DNA from: JAABQG01 sp963726365
GTDB lineage: Bacteria; Pseudomonadota; Gammaproteobacteria; Burkholderiales; Burkholderiaceae_C
DNA: 64,000 bases
Reading direction: 5' to 3'
NCBI GenBank assembly: GCA_963726365.1
Contig: CAVSCI010000008.1
Coordinates: forward strand, 62,001 to 126,000
Shown: positions 51,339 to 60,831 of the stretch, piece after piece
Numbering within the stretch: position 1 is the first letter of the stretch
How the letters are laid out: each line of letters begins with the position of its first letter
Made by a program: the position numbers and the translations under genes
The notes under the pieces: generated by a model
The model's input: the letters and a program-made list of their open reading frames with translations, nothing else
Database searches by the model: none
What the model was told of the DNA's origin: nothing

Positions 51339-53843
51339 TCAGGCGGGCGCGAGCCCCCTTGAGCCCGCATGGCCTTTGCCCAGGGCATCGCTCTTCAGCG
51401 CGGAAAGCGCCTGCGCCACCACGCCGTGGGTTTCGACCGGACGCAGCAGGTCATGCAGGATCAGCCGTTCGCAACTGCGCCGCGTCATCGAGTGAGGCCG
51501 CCCACCATGGCTGACAAACATGAACAGGGAGCCTTTGTCGCTCGCCCAGACCAGCTGGGCACGGCGCCATTTCTGATTCGAGAAAAGGTCGACCCAGCAT
51601 CCGGTGATCAAGCCCAGGAGGACTCTTTCAACCTGGTCGCTGTCTTGTCCGCGGGTTTCAGCCGGGGCGACGCCAGCATCGCCCGACTGATTTTCGGGTG
51701 TGCCCGCGGGACGAGTCCGGGCCGCCTCGGCCACGAGCGCGCTCGGCGCGGATGGCAGCGTTTCTTCAAACCCTGCACCGTCTTGATCCCGCGGCGCCAG
51801 CCAGGGTTGAGCGGCGGCCTTGGGAATCCTTTGCTCGGCAGTCGCCGGCAACAGGTCAGAGTCCAGCGGCATGGCGCTCGACGCCAGGACATCCTGCTCT
51901 GACTTCAGGCGGCGCAGCTTGAGCACTGGCCCATGAAGGCGGATCAGGATGTCAAAGAATACCGCCCGTTCACCGGGGTCCTGGCCAATCAGGTCCAGGC
52001 CGGCATTGAGCTTTCGAACCATCCCCGGGATCATGTCCATGAGCTTGGCGGGCTGGCGCAGTGTGAAGTCCTGTTTCACGCTCCAGACCAGATCAGAGAC
52101 CAGCACCCCGAATCCTCTCGGGTCGATCTGGTTGTCCTGATCCACCAGGCGCGCATGCGCCATGACCAGCGACCACGAGCCAAACAGAAAATCGAGCACC
52201 GCACCCGGCACCTTGTCCAGATCGGGCCGGGAGCTCATGTCGTAGGCGATCTGGTCCGCCATGGCCTGGCGGTCTGCGGCAAACCGCAAGCCTTTGAGCA
52301 CGTCCTGGCTGCGTTCATCGTCGGCCCGGTCCCGCTCGGTCCACGCAGTCTCCAGTGTGGCCAGGGCACTGTTGAAAGGCTGCGCACTTTCGATCTTCAG
52401 CCCGTTGAGGGTGTTGAAGGCCCTGCGGACGGTCTCGAAGAACGCCAGAAAATCCGAGCTGGTTTCGTCGTTGTATTTGAAACTGCGCTGCGCGACCCGC
52501 TCCATCAGGCGGCGGCCCGGGTGGGTTTCTTCGCTGAAGAAGCGGGGATCCACCATGGCCAGGCGCAACAAGGAGGGCTCCAGCGCCACGATCGACTCCC
52601 GCACCGGCACCATCAGACGCGGATCCTGGGCCACCTGGTTCACCAGTTTGCGCACCACCTCCAGGCCCATCACCTGTCCGACGTGCGTGGCCTCCTTCTT
52701 GAGTTCAGCGCGAACGAGCTTGCGGGCAGTCGACCTGGCGTACGTCCCCCAGACCTGTTCATCGAGCGGACTTTGTCCGTCAATGCGGCGCCCGGTCGGT
52801 TGCGCGTGGGCCGCTCCACGGTCTTCGTCGGCACCCGGCGCACCTGGCAAAGCCGGCAAAGCGTCGGTCTCGGCACGAAGCGCCTGAAGCTCCTCATCGA
52901 CCCGCGCGTAGTAGGAATCGGCCAGCCGGGCCCGGCTGTCAACGCCGTGGAGCAGGAAGTCCTCAAACAGCGCCTCGCCCACCTCCGGTTGGGCCGGGTT
53001 CGCAAATTCCACGTGTCCCGGGAGCTCCCGCGCCCCTGGATCTGCTGCCGGCCCGCCCGCGCCAGAGCCCCAATTTCCCCAGTTGCCCCCGTTGCCCCCC
53101 GCGTGTTCGCCTGTCTCTTCGAGCGCACCCCGACGCGACGCTCCCCCGCCGCCGCCGCCCCCGCTGCCCGAGGCGTTCGGAACCATTCGGTAGCTGACCG
53201 CCTGCAGGTTGGCCCCTTGCAGCGACTGAATGAGCTTCTCGTAGATCGCCCGCAGCTCGCGCCCCATCGGGGCAGCGAGCAACTTGAGCCACAGGGCGCG
53301 GGTGCCGGTCTCCACACTGGCACTGTCCAGCAGGTCGCGCAAAACCCTTGCAAAAATCTCGGGGCGCAGGCTGTTGAGCTCCGGCCGCACGTTCTGAAAG
53401 CCCTGCGCGGCGCTGATCAAGGCATCGAGGTCTGCCATGACGGCATCGACCTGAAGCCGCAACTGCTGGGACAGACGGGCGAACTCGATGTCCTGCGTCA
53501 CCTGGGCATCGTCGACCAGCGTCAGTCCGGCAAAGCCTGAAATGGTGCCGCCCAGGGCTGCATGCGACGAGGGCGTGACTTGAGCGGGAAACACGGAGTC
53601 CGTGCCGGTGTCGGTAAACGCGCAAAGCAGATTCTTCGCATACTGCGGACCCCAGGCTGCCCGCGACTTCTGAAGACTGCTCAGTGCCAATGCGTAGCTG
53701 TCGCGCTCCGCCAGCTTGATCGTGCTGCCCTCCGCCGCTTGCAAGGCAGCCGCAACCTCATCGAGACAACGCTCAAGCGCGCTTCGCGACCACGAAGCGG
53801 CTTCTTGAAAACTGCGCTGCAGCAGAGGGGATTTCTCGTCCAT
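51339..53843 (-). CDS. DUF1631 family protein
   Basis: An 834-residue protein of the DUF1631 family. It opens with MDEKSPLLQRSFQEAA and a long helical region, has a low-complexity Gly run (SGGGGGGG) near residue 230 and continues through ..VGEALFEDFLLHGVDSRARLADSYYARVD.. and a C-terminal TSLLDLF-like tail. Many helices and few obvious catalytic motifs are seen; its role is unknown. I chose ATG 53843; an in-frame upstream extension over the acyl-CoA synthetase gene is an artefact. It faces the DUF938 gene at its 3' end. Confidence 0.8.
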   Translation of the reverse strand: MDEKSPLLQRSFQEAASWSRSALERCLDEVAAALQAAEGSTIKLAERDSYALALSSLQKSRAAWGPQYAKNLLCAFTDTGTDSVFPAQVTPSSHAALGGTISGFAGLTLVDDAQVTQDIEFARLSQQLRLQVDAVMADLDALISAAQGFQNVRPELNSLRPEIFARVLRDLLDSASVETGTRALWLKLLAAPMGRELRAIYEKLIQSLQGANLQAVSYRMVPNASGSGGGGGGGASRRGALEETGEHAGGNGGNWGNWGSGAGGPAADPGARELPGHVEFANPAQPEVGEALFEDFLLHGVDSRARLADSYYARVDEELQALRAETDALPALPGAPGADEDRGAAHAQPTGRRIDGQSPLDEQVWGTYARSTARKLVRAELKKEATHVGQVMGLEVVRKLVNQVAQDPRLMVPVRESIVALEPSLLRLAMVDPRFFSEETHPGRRLMERVAQRSFKYNDETSSDFLAFFETVRRAFNTLNGLKIESAQPFNSALATLETAWTERDRADDERSQDVLKGLRFAADRQAMADQIAYDMSSRPDLDKVPGAVLDFLFGSWSLVMAHARLVDQDNQIDPRGFGVLVSDLVWSVKQDFTLRQPAKLMDMIPGMVRKLNAGLDLIGQDPGERAVFFDILIRLHGPVLKLRRLKSEQDVLASSAMPLDSDLLPATAEQRIPKAAAQPWLAPRDQDGAGFEETLPSAPSALVAEAARTRPAGTPENQSGDAGVAPAETRGQDSDQVERVLLGLITGCWVDLFSNQKWRRAQLVWASDKGSLFMFVSHGGRPHSMTRRSCERLILHDLLRPVETHGVVAQALSALKSDALGKGHAGSRGLAPA

Positions 53844-54020
53844 TTGCGATTCAGATTGGCTTTTGAGTTTAACGGTGTCGCATGTCTGCACAATGAAGCA
53901 ATAAGTTACAAAATGCAGCGCGCGACTGCACCTGCCAGGGCACCGGTCGCACGTCAGTCGGGCTGCGCGCCAACGCTCGGGTATAACTCCGACAGGACCG
54001 TACAACACTCCGGAGACAGC

Positions 54021-55589
54021 ATGCATCCCATCACCCGACGCCAGACGATTGCCGATGCGCTGCGGCGCAGCGCGCTCCGCCTGCCCGCAAAGACGGCCAT
54101 CGTCTGCGGCAACACCGCCTGGACCTATGCACAGTTCGACGCCCTCGTGACACGCATTGCCTGCGCCCTGGCGGAGCGCGGTGTGCACGTGGGTGACCGC
54201 GTGGCCGTGCTGGCGCGAAACTCCCACGGCTTTGCCGCGCTGCGCTTCGCGCTGGCGCGCATCGGCGCCGTGCTGGTGCCGATCAATTTCATGCTCAAGG
54301 CCGATGAAGTGGCCTACATCCTGCGCCACGCCGGCGTACAGACACTGGCCACCGACAGCGGTCTGGCGGACCTGGCCCGAGCCGCTGCGGCACTCGACAC
54401 CCAGGTGCGGGACTTCATCTGGCTGCCCTCCGAAGACCCGACCGAGCCGGTGGCCGGCATGATCAGCTTCGACGACCTCGCCGCCTGCACGGCGCCACTG
54501 CCGGAGGTGATGCTCTCCAGCACCGACCTGGCGCAGATCGTCTACACCAGCGGCACCGAATCCACGCCCAAGGGCGCGATGCTCACGCACGACGCGGTGC
54601 TCTGGCAATACGTCAGCTGTGTGGTGGACGCGGCCATCGCGGCCGATGATCTGGCACTGCATGCGCTGCCGCTGTACCACTGCGCGCAACTCGACGTGTT
54701 CTTCGGCCCGGCGATCTACATGGGATCGACCAACATCATCACCAGCAAGCCGGTGCCGGAAAACCTGCTGCCGCTGATCGCGAAACACCGCATCACCAGT
54801 TTCTTTGCGCCGCCCACGGTGTGGATCGCGCTACTGCGTTCGCCGCTGTTCGAGACCACCGACCTGTCGAGTCTCGCCAAAGGCTACTACGGCGCGTCCA
54901 TCATGCCGGTGGAGGTGCTGCGCGAGCTGGCGGCGCGCCTTCCGAAGGTGCGGCTATGGAACCTCTATGGTCAGACTGAAATCGCGCCACTGGCCACGAT
55001 GCTTGGGCCCGATGACCAGTTGCGCAAACCCGGCTCCTGCGGGCGCGCTGTGCTGAACGTGGAAACCCGCGTGGTGGACGATCAACTGAAGGACGTGTCG
55101 GTCGGCGAGGTCGGGGAAATCGTGCACCGCTCGCCGCACCTGATGCTGGGTTACTTCCATGACGACGAGCGGACCCGATCCGCGTTCGAGGGCGGCTGGT
55201 TCCACAGCGGCGACCTGGCCACCATCGATGACGAAGGTTTCATCACCGTGGTCGATCGCAAGAAAGACATGATCAAGACCGGCGGCGAAAACGTGGCCAG
55301 CCGCGAGGTCGAGGAAATGATCTACCGCCTGCCCCAGGTCAGCGAAGTGGCGGTGATCGGCCTGCCAGATGCTCGCTGGGTCGAAGCGGTGACGGCCGTG
55401 GTCGTCGTGAAGGCCGGACAGACCCTGACCGAAGCCGAGGTCATTGCCCACTGCACCCGGCACATGGCCAGCTTCAAGGCGCCGAAGCGCGTGGTGTTCG
55501 CCGACAGCCTGCCCAAGAACCCCAGCGGCAAGCTGCTCAAGCGGGAACTGCGCCAGACGCACGCACACCCAGCCGCCACAGCGAGGTGA
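54021..55589 (+). CDS. Class I adenylate-forming acyl-CoA synthetase
   Basis: A 522-residue acyl-CoA synthetase. The AMP-binding P-loop is YTSGTESTPKGAMLTH, the core YGQTE motif is present, the hinge has GDLATIDDEGFITVVDRKKDMIKTGGENV and the catalytic Lys is in NPSGKLLKREL. The full length is normal. It activates a fatty or aromatic acid with ATP and CoA. ATG 54021 follows GGAGA. Preceding DUF1631 is divergent with a 177-bp gap. The 3' end overlaps the opposite methyltransferase gene by 53 bp. Confidence 0.9.
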   Translation: MHPITRRQTIADALRRSALRLPAKTAIVCGNTAWTYAQFDALVTRIACALAERGVHVGDRVAVLARNSHGFAALRFALARIGAVLVPINFMLKADEVAYILRHAGVQTLATDSGLADLARAAAALDTQVRDFIWLPSEDPTEPVAGMISFDDLAACTAPLPEVMLSSTDLAQIVYTSGTESTPKGAMLTHDAVLWQYVSCVVDAAIAADDLALHALPLYHCAQLDVFFGPAIYMGSTNIITSKPVPENLLPLIAKHRITSFFAPPTVWIALLRSPLFETTDLSSLAKGYYGASIMPVEVLRELAARLPKVRLWNLYGQTEIAPLATMLGPDDQLRKPGSCGRAVLNVETRVVDDQLKDVSVGEVGEIVHRSPHLMLGYFHDDERTRSAFEGGWFHSGDLATIDDEGFITVVDRKKDMIKTGGENVASREVEEMIYRLPQVSEVAVIGLPDARWVEAVTAVVVVKAGQTLTEAEVIAHCTRHMASFKAPKRVVFADSLPKNPSGKLLKRELRQTHAHPAATAR

Positions 55590-56754
55590 CTTCCGCCGCG
55601 CGGGCGGCATGCAGCGGGTCGCTGGCGTCAGCCGCCTTGGGGTGCAGCGGGCGAATATCGAGCTTGCCCAGCACCACAAGGCCCGCCGCTTCGATCCAGC
55701 CCAGCAGTTGCTCACGCGGGCGCAGTCCCAGGTGTTCGGCGAGATCCGACAGGATGAGCCAGCCTTCACCGCCGGTCGTCAGGTGCGCCGCCAGACCGGC
55801 CAGAAAGCCACGCAACATCCGGCTGTCCGGGTCATACACCGCGTGCTCGATGGGTGAGCTCGCGCGCGCGGGCACCCAGGGTGGGTTGCAGACGATCAGC
55901 GGCGCCCGACCATAGGTCGTCTCCGGCGGGAACAAGTCCGCCTGAATGACTTCCACTTGCCCCGAGAGGCCCAGGCGATGCAGATTTTCGCGGGCGCAGG
56001 CCAGTGCGCGCGGCTCCTGGTCGGTCGCGACCACGCGCTGCACACCGCGATGCGCCAGCACCGCTGAAAGAACGCCCGTGCCCGCGCCGATGTCAAACGC
56101 CAGCGCCTTCGACGCCAGCGGCGCCTTCGCCACGAGCTGGACGTACTCGCCACGCACCGGCGAGTAGACACCGTAGTGCGGATGAATGCGGTTGTCGCCC
56201 GGCCCGCCGAGCGCGGCAATCTCGACACCTTTCTTGCGCCATTCGTGCGCGCCCACCAGGCCCATCAGCTCGCGCAGGGACACCACGCTGGCTTCACCTT
56301 CCAGCCCGGTGCCTGCTCCCCAGGCCTCGGTGCATGCCGCCTGCAAATCGGGCGCCCGGCGCAGCGGCACTGAATAGTCCGCCGCCACGGGCACCAGCAC
56401 CATGCCCAGCACACGGGCCCGCTGCGCCTGCGCCTGTCGGTGCAGGTGAAAGGCCTCGGCGGGCGACGGCACCGGTTTGCCCGACGCGCCCGCCTTTGCC
56501 TGCGGGCCGCCTTTGCGGCGCGGTTTGCGGTCCACCCGTCGCGCCAGCGCCTGCAGCAGTTGGCGGGCATTGTGGAAGTCGCCGCGCCACAGCAGCCCCG
56601 TGCCTTCGCAGGCCAGGCGGTAGGCGGCGTCGGCGCTCAGGGTGTCGTCGGCCAGCACCACGCGCCTGGGCGGCGATGCACCGCTTTCGGAACGCCATCG
56701 GGCGCTGTGTGCGGCGCCGCCTTCCTGCCACTCGATCCGGGGGTGCGTGCTCAT
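55537..56754 (-). CDS. Class I methyltransferase (N-terminal extension, NPPW motif)
   Basis: A 405-residue methyltransferase with an N-terminal domain of about 150 residues and a SAM-binding domain: AFDIGAGTGVLSAVLAHRG (motif I), ATDQEPRALACARENLHRLG and the catalytic NPPWVP. The NPPW motif points to an N-methylating enzyme of the RsmC/HemK type (RNA or protein), but the N-terminal part does not let me pick one. ATG 56754 is preferred. It overlaps the 3' end of the acyl-CoA synthetase by 53 bp and lies 10 bp after the start side of DusC on the same strand. Confidence 0.78.
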   Translation of the reverse strand: MSTHPRIEWQEGGAAHSARWRSESGASPPRRVVLADDTLSADAAYRLACEGTGLLWRGDFHNARQLLQALARRVDRKPRRKGGPQAKAGASGKPVPSPAEAFHLHRQAQAQRARVLGMVLVPVAADYSVPLRRAPDLQAACTEAWGAGTGLEGEASVVSLRELMGLVGAHEWRKKGVEIAALGGPGDNRIHPHYGVYSPVRGEYVQLVAKAPLASKALAFDIGAGTGVLSAVLAHRGVQRVVATDQEPRALACARENLHRLGLSGQVEVIQADLFPPETTYGRAPLIVCNPPWVPARASSPIEHAVYDPDSRMLRGFLAGLAAHLTTGGEGWLILSDLAEHLGLRPREQLLGWIEAAGLVVLGKLDIRPLHPKAADASDPLHAARAAEVTSLWRLGVRASGAVPA

Positions 56755-56764
56755 CGGCGCATTG

Positions 56765-57789
56765 TCATGACGGCAAGGCCGGTTCATTGGCCGGAATTGG
56801 CTGGGCCGCCAGCCACAGCGCGATGCGTGCAGGGTCGTTGGTCAGGCGCAGTTCCGTGAACGCCTGTTCTGCCTCGGGGTAATGGCGGCGCAGGTAGTTG
56901 AGCCACTGCTTGAGGCGCCCGGAGCGGTGGCGCGGCTCCACATGGCGGGCAATCAGCCGCCAGAAATCGGCGATCAACGGCAACAGGTCGGCCCAGGCAA
57001 TGCCGGGCACGCCGGGCGCCAGACCCATCGCACCACGATCGGCTGCCACGATGGCCAGCGCCAGCCCCGGGTTGCGCACCATGCCGCGGCCGATCATGAG
57101 GGTGTCGCAGCCGGTGACCTCGCGGCAGCGCAAGGCATCCTGCACGCTCCAGATCTCGCCATTGGCGATCACCGGAAGGGTCACCGCCTCGCGCACGTCG
57201 CGCACCCGCTCCCAGTACGCAGGCGGGCGGTAGCCGTGCGCCCGGGTGCGCGCGTGCACCACCAGCTCGCTGGCACCGGCCTCGTCAATGGCCTGTGCGC
57301 ATTCCAGTGTGCGGGTGTCGCACTGATTGCCCAGCCGCATCTTGGCCGAGACGGGAATGGCGGCTGGCACGGCGCGGCGCACCGCGGCCACGATCTGCCC
57401 GACCAGCTCCGGCTCGTCGAGCAGCACGGCGCCGCCCCGGTGCTGGTTCACCGTTTTCGCGGGACAACCGAAGTTGAGGTCGATGCCGGCCGGGTTCAGC
57501 GTTGCCAGCACAGCGGCGTTGTCGGCCATGCAGGCCGGGATCCGAGCCCGAGCAACTGCGGGCGCACAAGGACCCCGGCCGGTGTGCGGCTTCCGTGGCG
57601 CAGTTCGGGCACGATGCGTGTGAAGACGCGGGCGGGCAGCAACTGTCCCGTGATGCGGATGAATTCCGAGACGCAGCCGTCCATGCCGCCGACGCGCGTC
57701 AGGATGTCGCGCAGGGTATAGTCCAGCAGCCCTTCCATGGGCGCGAGCAGGAGTCTCATGCCCTGTGGGGCAGCAAGGGGCAAGGTCAT
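56765..57789 (-). CDS. dusC: tRNA-dihydrouridine synthase, DusC-like, two one-base insertions
   Basis: The start is MTLPLAAPQGMRLLLAPMEGLLDYTLRD; the FMN site, NFGCPAKTVNQHRGGAVLL, RLGNQCDT and MIGRGMVRNPGL follow, as in DusC, which reduces U16 of tRNA. Near 57540-57560 the frame changes: removing two single bases gives QLLGSDPACMADNAAVLATLN, as expected. About 340 residues result. It is co-directional with the methyltransferase gene. ATG 57789 is the likely start, with ATG 57759 possible. The GNAT gene lies 35 bp upstream on the same strand. Confidence 0.87.
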
Positions 57790-57824
57790 GGCAGCTTCAG
57801 GCGGGCGGACAGCGAGCGGCGCGA

Positions 57825-58343
57825 TCAGTCCAGCGTGCGCTTCATGCGGATTTCCTCGACCTTGACACTGCCCATGGGCGTTGTGCGGGCCGTGTTCAGC
57901 TCGCGTTTGAAGCCGGCCAGCTCGAAGAAGCGGATCGCGCGTTCGTTGCGCAGCATCACCCAAAGCGTGACGTCGGTGCAACCTTCATCGACAAGCCCCT
58001 CGCGGGCGGCGTCCCACAAGGCCAGGCCGGCGCCCAGGTCCCAGTCGCCGGGCCCGACGTAAATGGCCCAGATCTCGCCGGTGGTGGCCTTGGACTTGGG
58101 ATCGCGCGAGCGGTCGAAGCCCACAAAGCCCACCATCCGGTCTTCGTCAATGGCGACATGCACCTGCGGATCGTTGTACCGGATGGCCTCGCGCCAGAAT
58201 TCCAGGCGTTTCTCCAGCGAGATGCTGGCAAGGTCGGCCTCGGGCAGGATGCCCTCGAAGGCCTCTTTCCAGGTGTTGACGTGGATCGCAGCGATGGCAG
58301 GGGCATCACGCAGGGTGGCGGGTCGAACCTTGTAGATGGACAT
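57825..58343 (-). CDS. GNAT family N-acetyltransferase
   Basis: A 172-residue GNAT protein starting MSIYKVRPATLRDAPAIAAIHVNTWKEAF. The acetyl-CoA region is around IWAIYVGPGDWDLGAGLALWDAA (a slightly altered Q/RxxGxG/A loop) and LWVMLRNERAIRFFELAGFKRE, which form motifs A and B. It is likely to act on a small-molecule amine or a protein N-terminus; the substrate is unknown. It lies directly before the DusC gene. Confidence 0.85.
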   Translation of the reverse strand: MSIYKVRPATLRDAPAIAAIHVNTWKEAFEGILPEADLASISLEKRLEFWREAIRYNDPQVHVAIDEDRMVGFVGFDRSRDPKSKATTGEIWAIYVGPGDWDLGAGLALWDAAREGLVDEGCTDVTLWVMLRNERAIRFFELAGFKRELNTARTTPMGSVKVEEIRMKRTLD

Positions 58344-58557
58344 GAATGAAAGCTGAGAAGTGATAGATCCAGACGCATCGCGCCTGCAGGCAAGGTTGGA
58401 ATTGTCGCCGGTGTCGGTCTGGACGGCTACACCGGGCGGCGAACACAAGGTCTGCCAAGCCGGCGGGCTACCTCGACCACCAGTTGCTCGATTTCCGCGA
58501 CGGCCGGCGACAGCTGTCAACTCTGGACGTCAACCGCATCCGTTCGCTGGAAGGACG
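58344..58557. other. Gap with no supported gene
   Basis: Two hundred and fourteen bases between the GNAT gene and the lipoprotein gene. A few short open frames exist, but none has a ribosome site or a recognisable motif. I see nothing that I can support. Confidence 0.5.
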
Positions 58558-59191
58558 TCAGCGCAGCAGCAAGTCGCCACTGGACTCGCCAGAGCGCTGG
58601 AACGGGCCCAGCGGATTGACGGTCTGCTCGGTGGTATTGATATTGGGCGCGCCCCCAACGTTGCGAAACACCACGACGCCGTCACGCACCACCACCATGC
58701 CCGTCAAAGCGTCCAGCCTGTCATCTGAACGTGGCGAACTAAATTCAGGAAATCCAGGAAAAAATTTCCGTCTCGCTGGCGGTGATTTCGCGCGATATGA
58801 AACACATAGGCCTTGCAGCGGATCTGGGCCAGGATGCAGTCCCGCACGCCATGGTCCAGCATTTCGAGCGGCACGCCGGAGTACGGCACCAGGCGGCTGA
58901 TGCACTTCAGGGTAGGGAATGATGGTCACGTTGACACTGGCGTAAGGATCAAAACCCAGCGCCTTGAGATCAGACAGTGTTGTCTTGTACGGCTCTGCTT
59001 TCTCCAGCGCCTCCCGGGCCGCCTGGTAACTCCAAACCTTGAAGGGGAAACTGCAATGCTGCTGGGCAACAGAAAGGAAAAGGTGGTGGGTCCGATGGGG
59101 TCAGCGGATCATGGGACCGTTGACGCTGGAGCAAGCCAGCCAACTCCAAGCACATCGCAACCACCAGAACCCGTAGTGAAGGATGTTTCAT
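58558..59191 (-). pseudogene. Lipoprotein-like gene, repeatedly frameshifted
   Basis: ATG 59191 gives MKHPSLRVLVVAMCLELA; removing one G then yields ACSSVNGPM, a lipoprotein signal with lipobox LAAC. Further one-base corrections give RDPIGPTTFSFLLPSSIAVSP, then KVWSYQAAREALEKAEPYKT..LSDLKALGFDPYASVNVTIIPYP, LKCISRLVPYSGVPLEMLDHGVRDCILAQI, YVFHI and, at the end, GMVVVRDGVVVFRNVGGAPNINTTEQ..., with a TGA at 58558. Five or so shifts are needed. It looks like one lipoprotein of about 210 residues, probably outer-membrane, with an unrecognised C-terminal domain. Whether it is functional is uncertain. Confidence 0.5.
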
Positions 59192-59269
59192 GGCTCCAGT
59201 GTGTGCCGATCAGCCTGCCCGACTCTTGAGTCATGTCAAACGACCGGCAAAGACCGGCTTGCACTCGCC

Positions 59270-59860
59270 TCATTCCGCCGCTGCGCCCAGCCGGTCGAGT
59301 TGCGCTTTCCAGTCGGCCACCCCGTCAACGCCCAGGCGATCCACGCCGCCGATCAGCGTCTCGCGCACCGGATCGATGCCAACGAAGCTCAGGATGTTGC
59401 GTTCCAGCGATTTGACACCGCTGGCGCGGAAATACCAGCGGTACACGATGGTCGGCATGCCCAGGGTCACCACGACCCGTGCCGATCGCCCGGTCAGCCC
59501 CTTGCGGCCAAAGGGGTTGCCATCTTTCTCGGTGAAAGCAAAACCGGGCCGGGCCACCTGCTCCAGAAAACCCTTGAAATAGGCCGGCAGGCCGCCCAGC
59601 CACAGCGGAAAGAACAGCACCAGATGCTGGGCCCACAGGATGTCGGCCTGCACACTGGCCAGCGCGGGCGGAACCTGCCCCTGATCCCATTCGGCCTGGC
59701 TGCGCAAGATCGGAAAATCCAGCTTCGCCACATTCACGCGGCGAACAGCATGACCGGCGTCCAGCGCACCGGCGACATAGGCGTCCTCGAGGGCATGGCA
59801 GAGATGCCGCGCGCCCGGATCGGGGTGGCCCTGGATGATGAGAATACGTCTGGCGTTCAT
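59270..59860 (-). CDS. NAD(P)H dehydrogenase (quinone) family flavoprotein
   Basis: A 196-residue flavodoxin-like reductase of the MdaB/KefF/NQO group: ILIIQGHPDPG (FMN phosphate loop), HLVLFFPLWLGGLPAYFKGFLEQVARPGFAF (quinone/flavin pocket) and a C-terminal ..ILSFVGIDPVRETLIGGV. It reduces quinones or nitro-compounds by two electrons in the cytoplasm. The start ATG 59860 follows GAGGAAG. It diverges from the VF530 gene with a gap of about 145 bp. It is single. Confidence 0.87.
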   Translation of the reverse strand: MNARRILIIQGHPDPGARHLCHALEDAYVAGALDAGHAVRRVNVAKLDFPILRSQAEWDQGQVPPALASVQADILWAQHLVLFFPLWLGGLPAYFKGFLEQVARPGFAFTEKDGNPFGRKGLTGRSARVVVTLGMPTIVYRWYFRASGVKSLERNILSFVGIDPVRETLIGGVDRLGVDGVADWKAQLDRLGAAAE

Positions 59861-60005
59861 TTCGGCTTCCTCAGGCGTGCTGTTCTTGTCAATGGACGCA
59901 TAACCCATGCGACCCACCCGCCAACAGTGTGCGGCTCCCAACTTGCCAACGCAAGCCTTTCGAGAAGCCGGCCGTCGAATTTGTGACCGGTGTCAAAATC
60001 GCCGT

Positions 60006-60311
60006 ATGTCCGACGCCAACCCGCCGCCGACCAGCGATACGCCGCCCGCACAACCCCGCAACCCGCTGCACGGCTTGACACTGCAGGCCATTGTCACGGC
60101 GTTGCAGGCGCGCTATGGCTGGGACGGCCTGGGCGAACGCATTCCCGTGCGCTGTTTCACGCACGACCCCAGCATCGCCTCCAGCCTGAAATTCCTGCGC
60201 AAGACGCCCTGGGCGCGCGACAAGGTGGAGGGCCTGTACCTTTTCATGCTGCGCGACGAGCGGCGCGACCAGCGCCACGCCGCCAGCGCCCCGGCCGGGG
60301 TGCCGCGTTGA
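60006..60311 (+). CDS. VF530 (DUF2132) family DNA-binding-like protein
   Basis: A 101-residue protein whose core is NPLHGLTLQAIVTALQARYGWDGLG..IPVRCF..DPSIASSLKFLRKTPWAR, the VF530/DUF2132 signature. Structures of the family suggest nucleic-acid binding, but a function is not established. It is a small, soluble cytoplasmic protein. ATG 60006 is used. It is 31 bp before the pyridoxamine-oxidase-like gene. Confidence 0.85.
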   Translation: MSDANPPPTSDTPPAQPRNPLHGLTLQAIVTALQARYGWDGLGERIPVRCFTHDPSIASSLKFLRKTPWARDKVEGLYLFMLRDERRDQRHAASAPAGVPR

Positions 60312-60342
60312 TTTGCCCCGCTGTCCGCCGCCACGGCCCCGC

Positions 60343-60831
60343 ATGACCCACGAACCCCGCCTGATGCGCGAATTGCGCGACCTGATCACCGGCCGCCGCA
60401 CTGCCGCCCTCGGCACGCTGGAAGCCAGCGATCCGGCGCAAACTTTTGTCTCGATGGTGCCCTACGCGATCTGGCCAGGCGGCCCCGCCCTGGTGGTCCA
60501 TGTCAGCGCGCTGGCGGCGCACACGCGCAACCTGCAGGCCCACCCGCGCGCGTCGCTGCTGGTGATGGCTGCCGAGAGCGCCGGTGAGCCGGTGCACGCC
60601 CTGCCCCGCGTGACGCTGGACGTGGTGGCCGAAACGCCGCTGCGCGACGGCCCCGAATGGCTCGCCGCGCGTGAGGCCTACCTGGCCCGCTTCCCCGAAG
60701 CCGAGCCCATGACCACGCTGGGCGACTTCCGCTTCGTGCTGTTGCGGCCCACGGGCGCGCGCCAGGTGGCCGGCTTCGGTGCGGCGCGCAGCGTGGATGG
60801 CGACGAACTCGCCCGCGTGCTGGGCGCATGA
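60343..60831 (+). CDS. Pyridoxamine 5'-phosphate oxidase-like/HugZ-like FMN-binding protein
   Basis: A 162-residue split-barrel protein: REL.DLITGRRTAALGTLEASDPAQTFVSMVPYAI, VHVSALAAHTRNLQAHPRASLLVM, and RVTLDVVAETPL, with ..RFVLLRPTGARQVAGFGAARSVD at the end. It resembles the N-terminal half of HugZ and PNPOx-like heme- or FMN-binding barrels. It may bind FMN or heme. The stop overlaps the next start (ATGA), so it is coupled to the pseudouridine synthase gene. Confidence 0.83.
   Translation: MTHEPRLMRELRDLITGRRTAALGTLEASDPAQTFVSMVPYAIWPGGPALVVHVSALAAHTRNLQAHPRASLLVMAAESAGEPVHALPRVTLDVVAETPLRDGPEWLAAREAYLARFPEAEPMTTLGDFRFVLLRPTGARQVAGFGAARSVDGDELARVLGA

Noticed and set aside
53844..54788. 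A long in-frame upstream extension of the DUF1631 gene
   Set aside because: It runs antisense over the acyl-CoA synthetase gene, whose motifs are clear. The extension has no family features, so the start is ATG 53843.
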